Made by a program: the position numbers and the translations under genes | The notes under the pieces: generated by a model | Databases searched by the model: none | What the model was told of the DNA's origin: nothing | What the model saw: only the letters and a program-made list of their open reading frames with translations | In this document: positions 48,310 to 61,104 of the stretch, piece after piece | How positions within the stretch are numbered: the stretch's first letter is position 1 | How the letters are laid out: each line of letters starts with the position of its first letter | Assembly (NCBI RefSeq): GCF_014851395.1 | Contig: NW_024040707.1 | Span: 9,150,187-9,214,186, forward strand | Direction of reading: 5' to 3' | Origin: Micropterus salmoides | Taxonomy: Eukaryota > Chordata > Actinopteri > Centrarchiformes > Centrarchidae | Length of the DNA: 64,000 nt

Positions 48310-49760
48310 TATGTTGTGTATTGTATAATTTCTCCTGTGCAGCTAATCTCCTGTGTGAGGTGTGAAAGTGTTTTTGTTTAGTGTTACACTAAAAGTTACA
48401 AGATGCAGTTTAAGAAAAGCAGTCTCAGAAATTAACAAAACATATTCTACAAGATAAAGTGATCATGCAATGTAAACAATAAGTTTACATACCTCAAAAC
48501 TTATGTGAAGTTGCCTTATTTTGTTAGTCTGAGCTTTTGAATACTCAACTCAATACTCAAAATTAAACACTGTAATACTGTAATACTGTAACAAGATCAA
48601 TCATGTTTCCCATGTAACGATAGCTCCATTTATTCTGTAATTGCCTGATAAATTAACCAGCACAGACACCTGTCAAAACAGCAGACAATCTCTGTGAATC
48701 CACCTCCCAACAGGCTCATCTTGGTGGGCTAAGTTGGTAATGACAACTCCCCAAGTCTGTCCCCTCAGGCTGAAGGATGAGAGCACCATAGAGTTCTCTT
48801 TTCCTATCCGTCCCTATTAGGATAATGCATCAAATAGACATTTTAATTTGAAGTTCATTTTCTCCTCAAGGCTCTGTAAATGTCTGCAAGCACGCATGCT
48901 GGAAGAGATAACCTTTCTTTGCAGCATGTGATCTTTTTATTTTTGTATCCTAATGAAATGTTCACTTATCATTTACTGCAATTTGGCACTGTGGACAAGT
49001 GTAAATTCTGGATATTCCAGTGGCTCTTTTGAAACTAGGTGGCTTCCCAAGACCAAAACGAAAAATAAATCCTGATTCATTCATAGAGCTCCTCCTCCAG
49101 CTTGACTAAAAACAAAACCGCAGATGACTCATTGATTTCCACAAACAAACCAAATTGCCAGGAGTGGTACACTCCAGTGTGACTCTGAGGAAACCTCATC
49201 ACTCAGCAGTTATATTGTTGTGCACCTGACAACCCCCTTTTTCAACATAGATAGTGTGACGATAACGTGCGTGAAATGAGCACTGAGGCCTGCCAGCGGT
49301 GCCTCAGCCCTCGCAGGGCTCGACACCTGCCTACGCTCAGCTGTTCCTGCCACGCTTGACCGCATGTGGCTAATAAACAGACCTGTCCTTATCACTGGAA
49401 CTCCATTAACGGGGGTCGCAGTCACCTGAATCCCTTGCTGGGGCGACAGCAAATTACAAGGCAAATGTAATGGGTTTTGCTATATTGCCACACACTGAGA
49501 TAGTGAATTACACCATGGGCCTGATGTTATTACATGTCCCCAGGACGCTGGCTCTGTGTTTTATGATGACTACAGTGAAAACCAGGTCAGTGCTCAAATT
49601 GTCATGGTCTTCGCCTCCATTGCTCCAGTTCTATCTATCATGTCCATTCAAAGAGGGAACAAAGGCATGCAGCAGGTCGTGCACTTTAGATATCAGCCAG
49701 TGCTGAGCACTTCAGTCAAGTCGCTCACTTACAAACACACATGAAAATGCTCTCTTGGTT
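48310..49760. other. Intergenic, no gene seen
   Basis: A triple ctgtaata run is near 48570-48592. No exons or repeat ends were seen. Confidence 0.3.
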
Positions 49761-49766
49761 ATTGTT

Positions 49767-49797
49767 TGTATGAGGTGACAACAAGTCACCTCATACA
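49767..49797. repeat. Perfect 13-bp hairpin
   Basis: Arms 49767-49779 and 49785-49797 are exact reverse complements around aacaa. Each arm contains AGGTGAC or its complement, a T-box half-site-like word. Confidence 0.75.
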
Positions 49798-50439
49798 GTG
49801 ATTAATCAGGCCGGGCGTGCGGTGAGATCCAGCGGTGAGATTAAGGCGCTCTGGAACATGAGGAAAACCTCAGACAACAGAACCTGTTTTGACCTTAATG
49901 CTCAATCACAACAGCATTCAAAAAGGCAACATTTTATGGTGAAATATATTAACTTCAGTGAAATCACGACCAGTCAATTCAGAGTAAATCTGTTTTGTTT
50001 GTTCTGTTGACCAATAGCTTTTATGTACCAGCTTTCTATGGAAATCCTTTACCAAACCACAAGCACATGAGACCTAGCCATATACAGTGTTTTTAATTGA
50101 AGAGGTTGAAATACAGTTTTAAATTTAACAAACAAATAAAAAGAATGAAACTTGTATCCATTTCTTCTTTGACACAGTATTTCTTTGTACTGATTCCTGC
50201 AGCCAGTAGTTATTAAATGCAGCCTCTCTGTATTACACAGGAGAAAGGGGGAACTGGAAACTGTCAAAGACAACGGGTTTGTTTTTGATTATTGAACCCT
50301 GTATCTTTTCTCTGGCCATACATCTTCCTCTGCCAAGCCTCCCAGGGGCTTTAGGCCATCCAACACCACAGGCCAGCTCTGAGAAGGAGACAGGGACAAT
50401 GGTACCTTCAGGTCCCTATCCAAGCTCAGGAGATACTAC

Positions 50440-50560
50440 TGGGGCCTCATTGACAAATTGTCCTTGTCTGGCTGGATGAAAGAGTGGGGATTGCGGTAAT
50501 TGCATATTTCCCTCTAATTGCATTTGTCACATGTGGGGTCTGCTGCTGTGGAGGCAGGTC
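50440..50560. promoter_or_regulatory. Candidate enhancer: two TAATTGCAT sites and an E-box
   Basis: TAATTGCAT occurs at 50497-50505 and 50515-50523 in direct repeat, followed by CACATGTG at 50528-50535. It is non-repetitive. A 114-codon frame at 50484-50828 crosses it but looks non-coding. POU/homeodomain plus bHLH input is inferred. Confidence 0.3.
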
Positions 50561-51143
50561 TGAGGCCCTTCTCAGTGATGTGTTAAACCAAACAGCTGAA
50601 CTCTCACCTGCACCACGAGTAGGGGATGTGCAAGAAGAGGCCTGCAAAGAGGGCAATAAATTATGCAGTGGCACAAAACATCAGCAGAGCAGCAGTGGAG
50701 TCGGGCACAGAGGCTACTGCCAGACGGAGACATGCTGCAGGTCCATTAAAGCCACGGATGTGGTCATGCAGGACTCGACTCAGGGATGCTTAGGGACATT
50801 CAAGAGCTTCTACCTGCTTGATCACTAGACTCATAATGCAGTTACAGACAAAAGTCTCTGGAGAATTTTGCATGATTACATTTTCTTTCTTTTACTGTAA
50901 CACAAGCACAAATATTGTCAGATAAAATAGTTTGATATCTAGCCTTGTGATAAATACAAAGCCTTTATTATGCTTAATGCCAAAATATAAAAGAATGTGC
51001 ACATGTTGTCCAAATTCTGTAAAGAAAATGTGGTGTATAACATATGCGCATTTGATGCATAACAGTTTTAACATAGCACTGTAGCAGCTGGATAGAGGAT
51101 TAGTGACCTTTTAAGGGGAGAGCAGAGGTCAGTGGTTAGGTGG

Positions 51144-51290
51144 AGACTCAGACCCTAATATGGTGTCTAACAGATGCCTACACATATCCTATAGAACTGT
51201 GCCCTTATATGGATTGGTGCCTTAGTTTGCAGACTCAGACCCTTATATGGTGTCTAACAGATGCCTAAACATGTCCTATATAAGCTGTGT
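51144..51290. repeat. Tandem duplication, 87-bp period
   Basis: Unit 1, 51144-51230, starts agactcagaccctaatatgg. Unit 2, from 51231, starts agactcagacccttatatgg and matches for about 60 bp with a few substitutions. Confidence 0.8.
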
Positions 51291-51516
51291 TTTATGTGTT
51301 TTATGTACAGAGAGACAGAGTGGCCATCGGGCTGGGTCACTCTCCAAGCTGCTGCAGAGCTTGTAATTGATGCTGAAATCCTTGATGTAATAAACTTTTA
51401 TGATCAAGAACAGTGTCAAGCGGATTTGTTCTCAACACATCATCGCAGCATTATTGTTCGGACACCACAAAAACAGTCAGAAAATAATTATCTGGGTTTC
51501 TCAATGTATTTTCAGC

Positions 51517-51812
51517 TAGAGCTGCAACTGACAGTTATTTTCATTATCAATTAATCTGCAGATTATTTTCTCATTTAAGTGCTTTTGTGTCAGATAATTG
51601 TAAAATATGCCCCATTATAACTTCTCAGACAAGGTTACATCTTCAAATGTCCAATCAACAGTCCAAAACCTGAAGATATTCAGTTTATTAAATATAAAAA
51701 AGATAAAGGCCATAAAATACTCACATTTGTGAGGCTGGAACAAGTGAGTGTTGCCTTGTAAAATGATCAGTGATCAAAATAGTCAGATTCATTTTCCACT
51801 AATCGTTCAGCT
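51517..51812 (+). repeat. Dispersed repeat family of 30011, full-length copy
   Basis: Starts agagctgcaactgacagtta, contains caatcaacagtccaaaacct and actcacatttgtgaggctgg, and ends aatcgttcagctct. The ends agagctg / cagctct are inverted, which suggests a DNA-element origin. Confidence 0.65.
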
Positions 51813-51819
51813 CTATTTT

Positions 51820-52955
51820 CAGCCCTGTTTCACATGTTTCAGCCCTGCTTTCCTGCTTCAGCAAAGTTTCATCTGGTGGGTTGAGGAGGGGGCAATAATA
51901 ACAAGCAGCTCTCATTTTGGCTTCTGGTGCCTCATGATATGCGGCCAGGCTGCTGCATTATACAGAGGGCTTGTACAACTACATTTTAATCCACTCGTGT
52001 TTCTGGCCTGATAAAAGGATTCTCTCCATCTCTTTCTGTTTAATTCACACCATCATCAATCAAATGTGTCCCTGCCCCAACCCCCCCTCCCCACCTTCCC
52101 CTCCTCTTGGGTTTTGGGGTCTGCAGCAGATAGGTTGGGGGTCCCCCGAGGGGGTTAGGGACATGACGGACCGGTCACAGATGCCACAGAAATTAAAATG
52201 CAAGAGTCTGTGCAAGGTGTTACATTTCTCAGACATGCTCATTTGCAGTAATATCTAAGCAACATAAGGAGGCTTATCTGTGATTCCACATACGACTCTC
52301 ACAAGATTATGTGAATACGATTAAAAAAACACGCTATTTGGGCGTGCTCTCTCCATAGTGTGGCTACAAGTGTGGAAGATTCCCTGTGTGGTATATACAC
52401 TGTTTTTGTCTTCCACCATTGTCTGCACATGACAGTCGCCACAGGCTACTTAGTAATGAATATGTGCCTGTAGCATGTGTGCTGTGTGGAACCTATGAAT
52501 AGAGTAAATATGCACATCTCTGCACAACAGGTCAGCTTCTGAACAGGCAGAAGTGAATATGATCAACTGCAGAATGAGCTCCTGAAACTACAAAGGAATT
52601 AGGTATAAACAACAGCTCAGTCTGTGACTAAAGTGTCACGCGATGATGTTTGATATACCAGCAAGCCCTTTTTGTCTAAATAAGGCTACAGTTCTGTGTT
52701 CTTCATTGCCTTTCATAGATATCCATGAACCTCTGATGGTAGCTCTCTTTATGTGACACATGGATATACACTCCTCTGACAGGTAATACAGGCTGTTACA
52801 AAAATAGCACTTTTGTAAAAAGTTGAACTATTTCATGACATTTTAGTAAATGTAAAGCATTTTTAGCAGATCTACTAATGTAACATGGTTGCCATTGAGT
52901 TGTAATATTATTTAATCTCACAGAAGAGCACAGAATAACAGCTTAATTTGTTTAA
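51820..52955. other. Intergenic, no gene seen
   Basis: A C-rich run at 52074-52110 is followed by a G-rich stretch. No exons were seen. Confidence 0.3.
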
Positions 52956-52959
52956 ATGC

Positions 52960-53680
52960 GAGCAACAATAAAAATAAAGTTATTTGTGTAGCAACCAGAG
53001 ATTACAAAGTGCTATACGTGGGTAAAAAAAAATCACATATAAAGTCATATGTAAGAAAGGTAAACCATAAAAACCACAATTCATATTTACATACATACAT
53101 ATACCCACCTGCATACGCACATAAATACCCACGTGGAAACAAATTACCCAAATTAAATAGGTTTTGATTATGAAAGAAATAGAAATATGTTTTCAGAAAC
53201 TATTTAAACAAGGACAATGATTTTGCAAATCTAAGTTTGTCAGACCCGGTCTTACTCGAGCCAGGGTCGAGTCTCGATTCCTCAGAACTGAGTGGACAGC
53301 AAAAACTGGGTCCCCTTTACTCTTGACATGGTAACAGCCAACAGGTTTCTCTCTGACAACCTCTCTGACTTGTGCTGGTTGAGAAGGGCACAGAGATACT
53401 GTGTATTCAGAGATGTAGTCTGGGGCCGGGCCATAAAGTGCTTTAAAGGTAATGAGTAAAATGTTTTAATTGATTCTGTAATAAACTGGTAGCCATTTTG
53501 AAGACGTTAAAAGGGGAGTATGATCTCTATACTTGGCTTGTGTTAGTAGTATAAATTTAGCAGTATTATTTAGATTATAAAGACAAGATTGGATGACCTT
53601 GCATTCCATTGATATGATCAAGTGGGATCATATGAAAATAAAAGTGGCCCTACAATGGATCCCTGGGGCACTCCAAAGTG
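52960..53680 (+). repeat. Old teleost retro-repeat
   Basis: Has aaagttatttgtgtagcaac, then tggggccgggccataaagtg, ctggtagccattttgaagac and ccctggggcactcca. These are words of a widespread teleost repeat, probably LINE-related. It is AT-rich at its start and has no intact frame. Confidence 0.45.
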
Positions 53681-54184
53681 TACCAGGGAGGTGGTGACAC
53701 ATGGTCACCAAAAGAAACAAAACATTTTCAGTTTGAAACCCAATCCAAAAACAGATTCTTCATGGAGCAGAGCGGAGTGCGTTCTGGAACGCTTCTAAAA
53801 CGCTCTGCTCCATGTCTAGAATGGCCTCGATCAGCTCCAGAGGCAAGACGCAGCCGTGCCCAGTGGAATTCAGCAGTTATAAAATGCAAAAACTACACAG
53901 CGGTTCATAACTTGCTGAGACTTTACAACTCTGGAGAACCAAAGTTGGTCCAGGTTCAACTCTTTTGTCAGACAGCCCAATGTTGTTTTGCCAGAGTCCC
54001 CTGCGTTGGCACCCCCACTGTGTTGCTGGACTTGCTCCATACAAATTTTTCATGCAGGGCTTCTGTCTGTCTGAATGCTGCCCATGTATTTCCTGACAAC
54101 CAATCTTGTCTTTCTTCCTGTGGTTCAACACCGAAGACTTTGCACTTTGGCTACAGGAGCTTACTTGATTTTCATATCACATAA
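53678..54184 (+). CDS. Unrecognised 168-codon open frame in repeat-like DNA
   Basis: The longest open frame without a known gene. It starts in the tail of an old repeat and runs through a nested hairpin (53761-53814). The product is Cys/Ser-rich and lacks any domain, signal peptide or membrane span that I recognise. It is likely spurious or a transposon relic. Confidence 0.12.
   Translation: MYQGGGDTWSPKETKHFQFETQSKNRFFMEQSGVRSGTLLKRSAPCLEWPRSAPEARRSRAQWNSAVIKCKNYTAVHNLLRLYNSGEPKLVQVQLFCQTAQCCFARVPCVGTPTVLLDLLHTNFSCRASVCLNAAHVFPDNQSCLSSCGSTPKTLHFGYRSLLDFHIT
53761..53814. repeat. Nested hairpin (14-bp outer stem, 6-bp inner stem)
   Basis: The outer arms 53761-53774 and 53801-53814 are perfect reverse complements (catggagcagagcg). 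Inside, gcgttc (53779-53784) pairs with gaacgc (53787-53792). Confidence 0.75.
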
Positions 54185-54189
54185 AGGTC

Positions 54190-56250
54190 CCTGACAGACA
54201 TGAATGCTGTCAACACAATATGGTTATTTAGTTTTACATGCTGTTTTTCTGCACAGTTGTCCTGTACTTAGACAGCACGTTGCAGATGTTGGAAGAGGAG
54301 AAAGTGAACTTCTCATCTTCTTCGCTACAGTTCTTTTTGAACAGTCCAGTTTGAACAAAGGATTAAGTGTCCATCATTAATCATAGGCTAATCTTGTAGA
54401 TTTAGGCAAGTGCTTCCCAAAAGTCAATATAGCTATAATTTAATCAGAGAATGTCATCACAGTTTATGGAGCAAAATGGAGAGCTTACAGACAAGGTCTT
54501 GAATAATTTGCTTTCAGCTGATCACCTCTGTGCACAACAGGCTTCAGGTTTAAAGACACACAGTGGGATTACAATGTTTATAGTGAAATAAAGCTGTTTA
54601 GAATAAAAGAGAAGATGGAAATGTTGCAGTCAAAGAACTGAGGCTTACAGTTAAAACTGCAGCTAATTTAGTAAAATAACACAAATTAAAGTCAGAGACT
54701 GCCTGAACTATATGCTGCAATAGATTTAGAATAACGAGTAATAGCAATTTGGTTTTATTCTTTATATTATTATATTATATTCTTCAGATTATTTTTTATC
54801 ATTTAAATTGGTTTAAAAGAGTTGTGGCTTTATAATGAAATCTGAAATGTATTATTAATAAATGTCAGTGAAGCATACGTTACATTCACTCTATACCCTC
54901 ACTGAAACACAAATTAAAGCTCTGTTTCATTTGTATTACAAGCTTCAGTAATTCAGTTTTAATGATCTCAAACAGCGACTTTATATTGTATTAGTAAAAC
55001 ACATGTAACATAAAGTTAGAATGATTCACTAATGTGGCTCCTGCTATATCTTGGTGTAACTGCAGCCCTACTTCCCAGTTGTAGTTAGTAGTTTGTGGGA
55101 CAAAAGTATAAATATTTTATTGAGAGTAAATAATTCAACACCTGTGTATTCCTCTGCGGTTCACTACCAGCTCTGATCCAGTCACTTCAAGACATCTTTT
55201 GTGGATGGAGAGCCCTTCAGCCTAAATGACACTTGGCCAAATAGCACTTAAGTACCTGCTCAATATTTTAACAGGGCCATGCAAGGAAGCTGTGGAGTGG
55301 TTGAGCTGTTCCTGTAAAGTAGAACAGGTGGATTTGTTTTATGATGTAGAGGCACAAGCATAAAGCTCCTATTAGTGACAGTAAAGCGTCTCTGCTCAGG
55401 TGTAATTAATAACTTAGAAATACCCTATTCTGAGTGCTGAGGTATAGATACACAAGGAGAAGATTAATATTATTGTAGAATTTGAATCTGTAAGTCGTGG
55501 CATTATAAAAAATAAAGCTTTTGTATTTTTCTGATTGTCAACAAATCTCACATTTATATCCCAAATATAAGAACTTGATTTGTTTTAAAGTATGGAATAA
55601 TGACTTAAGTAAGGTTGGACAAACGGTACACCATCATTAGTTTTCTTTTATCTGTTTGTTTAATTATTTATGTATTTAGTATATTTTGTTGCCTTTGCTT
55701 TTCTGTAATGTCATTTTAATGTATTTATATGTGTATATATATTATGTCGAGTTTTTTTTTTTGTATGTCTGAGAGATTCAAAACAGAATAAATACAATGT
55801 GTTAGTCCGTCTCTCAGTACTTCTCGACTTCCTCAGCCTGTCTGTTCATCCTCAAGCCCACTGGTTCCTACTGAGGATGTAATTCTTCAAAAAAGGGTCA
55901 CAAATATGTGCTTTCATCTTTATAAAGTGTTAAATAGTTTCCGAAAACGGCTAGGCATGGCCATTTTTGAGTAGTGTATGTATTGGGGACTGTCAGCAGC
56001 AGCAGGTGTATGTTTGTCTGAACAATCAATACTTGTTAATGGGATCAATTTATTGTTTTTTGGGCTTGGACATTGTTTGTTTTTGGCTTTTCAAGGGACT
56101 TGTTGACAATAAGAAAAATATTGAATATCTTCAGACATATACTTTACAGTTACAGTAGAATTGTGACTGGTGAACTTGTTAAAAGATTTGTTGTACTAAA
56201 AGAAACTCTTTGGAGTCGGCTGTAAATTTTTTGAGGTATATGAATTTAGT
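54190..56250. other. AT-rich intergenic DNA
   Basis: No gene, no clear repeat ends. Long AT-rich runs (54740-54860 and 55620-55800). Confidence 0.3.
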
Positions 56251-56256
56251 TTTAAA

Positions 56257-56283
56257 CCCCTAAACCTAACCCTAACCCTAACC
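56257..56283. repeat. Short interstitial telomere-like repeat
   Basis: Three to four (CCCTAA) units, the first with one variant. Confidence 0.75.
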
Positions 56284-56289
56284 AAGCTA

Positions 56290-57260
56290 GTAAGCTCCAC
56301 CCTCTTGTCCAAATGTGGTCACTAGTGGTTTGTAAAAGAACAAGATGGCGATGACCAAAATGTCAAACTCAAGTATTCAAACAGGTAGTCCACAAACCAG
56401 TGAGTGACTTCATGTTTCATACATTCTATGGTATTAATGTGTTTTCACTGACGTATAATGTTGTGATTCTTTCCATGCTTAACGTGAGGTTATTGTGTAA
56501 CATAGCCCTCAGCTAAACCGCTAAGTTGATGTGCATTGTATGCTAACTAACTACTTTTAATTTGCCACTGTTATCCTACACGGATCAAACCCATACACCT
56601 TGATTTGACCAGCCACGCAGAGAGGAAGTTTAAAGCTCCCACTTCACATGCTTTCTTTTTTCTGACCATGTGTGTTCGTGCTCAGACCAAAGAAACATAC
56701 ACTCATTCAAATGTGCACACCCTCATACAGAGACACACACATGTTCCCACTTTTGCATGCACACACATTCATACACTCCAGTTGTTATTTAGCGTAGTGC
56801 GTTTAGAGTTTGATTTCAGGTTCTATGTATTTGCTTTTATTATCTTTTAATGAATGCTTGTGAATAATTGCTGGTTTCTTTAATGTTGCATGAGAATGAA
56901 TTACGCCGACCCCTTCAACATTGGAAACCATTGATTGTAATTTTGGCTGTAATATATATAAGGGTAATGCCTCCAGAGGAACTTAAATATTCATTAAGTT
57001 ATATATACTGTATATATTTTCTTATTTTAATTATCTTTCAAAATTCTGATAGCCAAAATTAATTGATTGCACCTACACAATATGGTGCCCCTTTAAACCA
57101 GTGTAATCCCCAACATCAGCAGTTATTTTTCTGCTGCATTAGCAAGTAATCAAATTTACCAAACTGTTTTCTAAAATATCCCCAGATAAGCGTTGAAATG
57201 GCCATTGAAGAAGTTCTGATTAACGCTCTGTTGATGAGAAAATTAACTTATATACACTTC
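56290..57260. other. Intergenic, no gene seen
   Basis: An acacac/acatac-rich stretch near 56690-56780 and AT-rich DNA after it. Confidence 0.3.
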
Positions 57261-57269
57261 ATTATAAAC

Positions 57270-57880
57270 CCGGCAGACCTCAAGGACCCACACATTTATG
57301 AAGCCGGGACCAGATGTCATGCAGCCACAGCCCCAATTAATCTCCGGGCCTTGTAACACGCCCCTAGAAACAAAAAAAAAAAAAAACTGATTGGGTGTGG
57401 AGGGCAGAGACAGTGTGTAGAAAGCGAGGGTGAGAGATGCTATCCAGGGAGCAGCCGGCCCTGGCGAGTCTGCAGAGGGTAAGATAAGAGGGGGGGCGGC
57501 TGCGGCGAAGCCTGGGTCTCAGAGAGGAGGCTAAGGTTATTCATTGCTCTGCCGTGAAAGCTTGAGAAGATTACCCAGAGCCTGGTTGGCAGTGATACAA
57601 GGGGGACAGGCAGAGGGGGCCCCCCTCTCACCCCTTTGTTCCCCATCCATCTGCTTGAATCTCACAATGGCTCATCAGGACCAAGTAGGGTGGAGGGGTG
57701 GAGCAGCAGAGGCTTGCAGAATGGGAGGAAGTGAGCGGGTGGGGTGGGGCTGAAAGTGGGGGGAGGCAACCTGCAAGAAATTGGGAGGTAATGCGAGGCA
57801 GCGTAGGGAGAGTAAAGCTAAAAGCAGGGAGAGATAGTGCAAGACAGCGAATGAATCCTGGAGCACTGTGCTTGTTGAGA
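57270..57880. other. GC-rich non-repetitive block
   Basis: GC-rich with an A14-15 run near 57370-57384. It contains ggccttgtaacacgccccta and ccccaattaatctccgggc. Several overlapping frames on both strands show no protein character. It could be a conserved element or an unannotated transcript. Confidence 0.3.
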
Positions 57881-57889
57881 TTGAATGAA

Positions 57890-60800
57890 TGCTGTAGCAG
57901 CTGACAAGCTCTGACAGACTACATTGGAAAGGCCAGGGAGGCGGGTGTTCACATTGTTATTTTCTGGAAGGTAATGGGCTGGCAGCTCCTCTTCATTCTG
58001 AATAATCAGTACTTTGGTTAGACTCAGACACCACTTCAAACCATGATAAATACACCACTCCAAACCCTTGCAACCAAGAGGATAGCATTTGTCTCTAAAT
58101 GCCTTGACCACCATATTTATCTTGTTGAGGAATGATGATGATGAAGGGTGCTTTCTTCCATTACACAGATAATTATAGGTGTTTTTACACGGGAAAAACA
58201 CCTTACCTTTACAGCTGGGGGGCTTTACAGTAGTCCCACTCCACTGGTGGTGGGGAGGAATGTCTGTAAGGGTTCAGTTTGTTCTTGGCTGCCAAAGAAA
58301 TGTTTATGCACATATGTTATTGTGCATGTTATTATCATTGCACTCACAATGCTCTGGTGCTTTAACATAATTATTTATTCAGCATGATAGTAATTTTCCA
58401 TAAGCTGCCACTGTAATTGATGAATCACTGCATATATACATTTCAGAGAGCAGGACTGCTGTAGGCCTCTCTCAGGGAAAGGAGGACATCTTTTTTTATT
58501 CAAAGTGCAGCAGGTTCTATTAATGGCAGATCATCTTAATGCAAGATTCACCTTCATAGTCCCAAGAACTAGCACAATCTAACAGTGTTTCTGCATCACA
58601 AAATCTGTAAATCTCTCACTAAATGCAGCAGACTGGAAGCCTGTGGATAATGTTCGACAGATTCAATCAGAAAAGGATTTGTCTTCTTATGCATCCCATC
58701 AAAACCAGGTTAGATTTTCCCACCATGTTGCTTCAGTAACCCCTCCTGAAAAACTGACACTTCAACCCATCTTTTGATTGTTCTCAGTGTAACTAGTTCA
58801 TGTGTGACTGTATGCTAGAGGCTATTACACTGCTGAATATGAATAGCAGACCAATTACTTCAGCCCAAATGGAGGTGCATGCTCCTCGGAGAACGCCCTC
58901 TCCTTGCCATGCTCGCACACACACGCAAAAGTAGTGAATGTAGAGGACATGGAGAGGGCTAATGAGGCACACAATTGCAAATTAATATCATGCTTTGACA
59001 ACATTTTGGATCAGCTGATGCTTTCTTGGTGTATTTGACATTTGTGTTCCACCAACATTTTGATTTTGATTGTCAGCTAATTGCTTAGCGGTGACAGATG
59101 ACACTTAGTAAAATCGTCATTTAATACATCCAAACCTCTGAGGAGACAAGTGCACAGTTTAAGCATTTTCAGCTAACCAAAATTGAGTGAGTGGATGTTG
59201 TGGTTGAATCCCTCTCCGTCCCAGAGGAGCTTTTACTGGGACGTTCCCAAAAGAATCCTATCTCAAACCAAGCCAGTGTAGCTGGCGCTCACACACACAG
59301 TGGACATATGGCCAATCTCCCATCGTCTGCTGTGCTATTTACGGCTCAGTAGCCTGTCATTTGTTTTGCCTCTCAGAAACCAGTATGACACCTGTTTGAA
59401 TTCTCAATAAAAGGCTCTTTTTATGTCTGGGAGAAGGCTGTTGTCACTTAATCTTTCTCTCTACATCATTAATGATTGGTCCTGTGCTTTTCTCATGAGA
59501 TTGACAGTAATGTTTCTGTTTTTGTTCATGGAAATGTGTGCACACAATGATTGTCAAGTCAGCTATCAGAAGTCAAAGAATCAAAGAATTGTTGAGGCAT
59601 CTACGAGCATCTGGACATTAATTAAAGCTCTGTTCAATTTCCTTTTTACACACTGACAGCATACTGTAGCTAAAATAAAAATCTTATTGGCACTATTGAG
59701 AACTGCTAACTAGGTGGAGGCATCACCAATAATATTGATATGTACATGGTGTAATTGTGAAAATGTGTACCCTTTTAAATAACAAAAAATATTGTTAGAT
59801 TAGAACTACTGTTCATTTAATGTGTCATATTTATCCTGGCTGTGATAGGCTGAGCTTTGTCCAGCCTCTCACACAGTGTGAGCTGGGAAACGATCCAGCC
59901 CCCACTGACTCTGCATATGATAAGCAGTTATACATAATGGATGGCTGGATAGATGGAAATTTAACGTGGTCTGATTAACACAGGCAGTGATGGCTTTCTC
60001 ATGGAATATGATTGTAATGTTATTGATATAAAAAAAAATTATGCCAATTTCAAGGTCGTAGCTTAGGTAGGAGTAATCACTAATACTTGAAGTCACAGTG
60101 AAACAGCAGTTAGAGCGTCTTTACCTTCTGTAATGTGACTAATCTGAATAACAATAGTTATACAAGAGGGATTTGATCACCTCCTTCACCTGCTTTGTTA
60201 GGTCGGGTGTTGGATGGGGGATAAGTTAATAAATTATAGCATAACCATGCTCTTTGGGAAATGTAAACAATGTTTTTGCCCACACCTGCCCAATGCAAAC
60301 CTCTGACCTAAAATACTGTTCTGCTAGTTAATGGTCAAGTGCAATTTTATACATGAGGAGGTTTCACATTTTATTGCAAAAATGTATATATATATGCCCC
60401 AATTGCAGGCTGAGTCATCAAAATAGTTTAACAGGAAGAGAAAAGAGAGGTGTTTTGATAAATATAAATACTCAACAGGATTCTTATTTGGCATAAGTGA
60501 AAAGATAACTGAATGATTAACACAGAGACACAGGTTAAACATGAATATGTATTTTATTTCACTTACTTGTTCCAGAAGTTCATGTTGTGCTAAATACAAG
60601 CAAATACAGCAGGAAAGCATTGTCATTCCTGCAGATTTGAGCTTTACTCAACAAAGGCTGACACTGTAAAAGAGATTCAAATCAGTAGATCATCAATATC
60701 AGTATGCACATTTTCTGATTTTTAATCTAAAGTAATTACAGTATAAATTTGTTGTACTTGCAACCAGAGGACCTTGAGGTCACATCTTCTGTATTTTTTA

Positions 60801-61010
60801 TGGGATTTTGAGGGTTTTAGCACTTTAAGTTCTTAAACTTATCATATTTAAATTTCCTGACACCGTGGAGCATTTAAAGCTTTTTCATAAAATTTACTTT
60901 GAAAGAATACATTTTGGTACTACTTAACAAGGAGAATTGATAATTTTATGAGCAGTGGTGGATATCCTTGAAAAACTGCTTCATTTGAATAAAACTTAAA
61001 ATATAACTTA
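57890..61010. other. Intergenic, no gene seen
   Basis: Includes a 127-codon minus frame (57818-58201) without recognisable domains. No repeat ends were set. Confidence 0.3.
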
Positions 61011-61011
61011 A

Positions 61012-61100
61012 CAGCAAGGGCCGGGGCAACCGGGGTTTGAACCCACGACCTTCTTTCTGTGAGGCAATAGTACTAACCACCACACCACCGTGCCATCCAG
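61012..61100 (-). repeat. tRNA-like SINE fragment
   Basis: On the minus strand it reads ggcacggtggtgtggtggtt, then gcctcacag, then the B box GGTTCAAACCC (61033-61043). This is a tRNA-related head widespread in teleosts. It is short and lacks a tail, so not a tRNA gene. Confidence 0.6.
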
Positions 61101-61104
61101 AAAA

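Noticed and set aside
50484..50828. 114-codon Cys-rich frame
   Set aside because: Starts amid motif-rich non-coding DNA, lacks a convincing signal peptide or domain, and no exon partners were seen.
57818..58201. 127-codon minus-strand frame
   Set aside because: No recognisable domain, ordinary composition and no flanking exons; probably chance.
61030..61090. Possible minus-strand tRNA gene
   Set aside because: Only the internal promoter-like parts are present; matches a dispersed teleost repeat.
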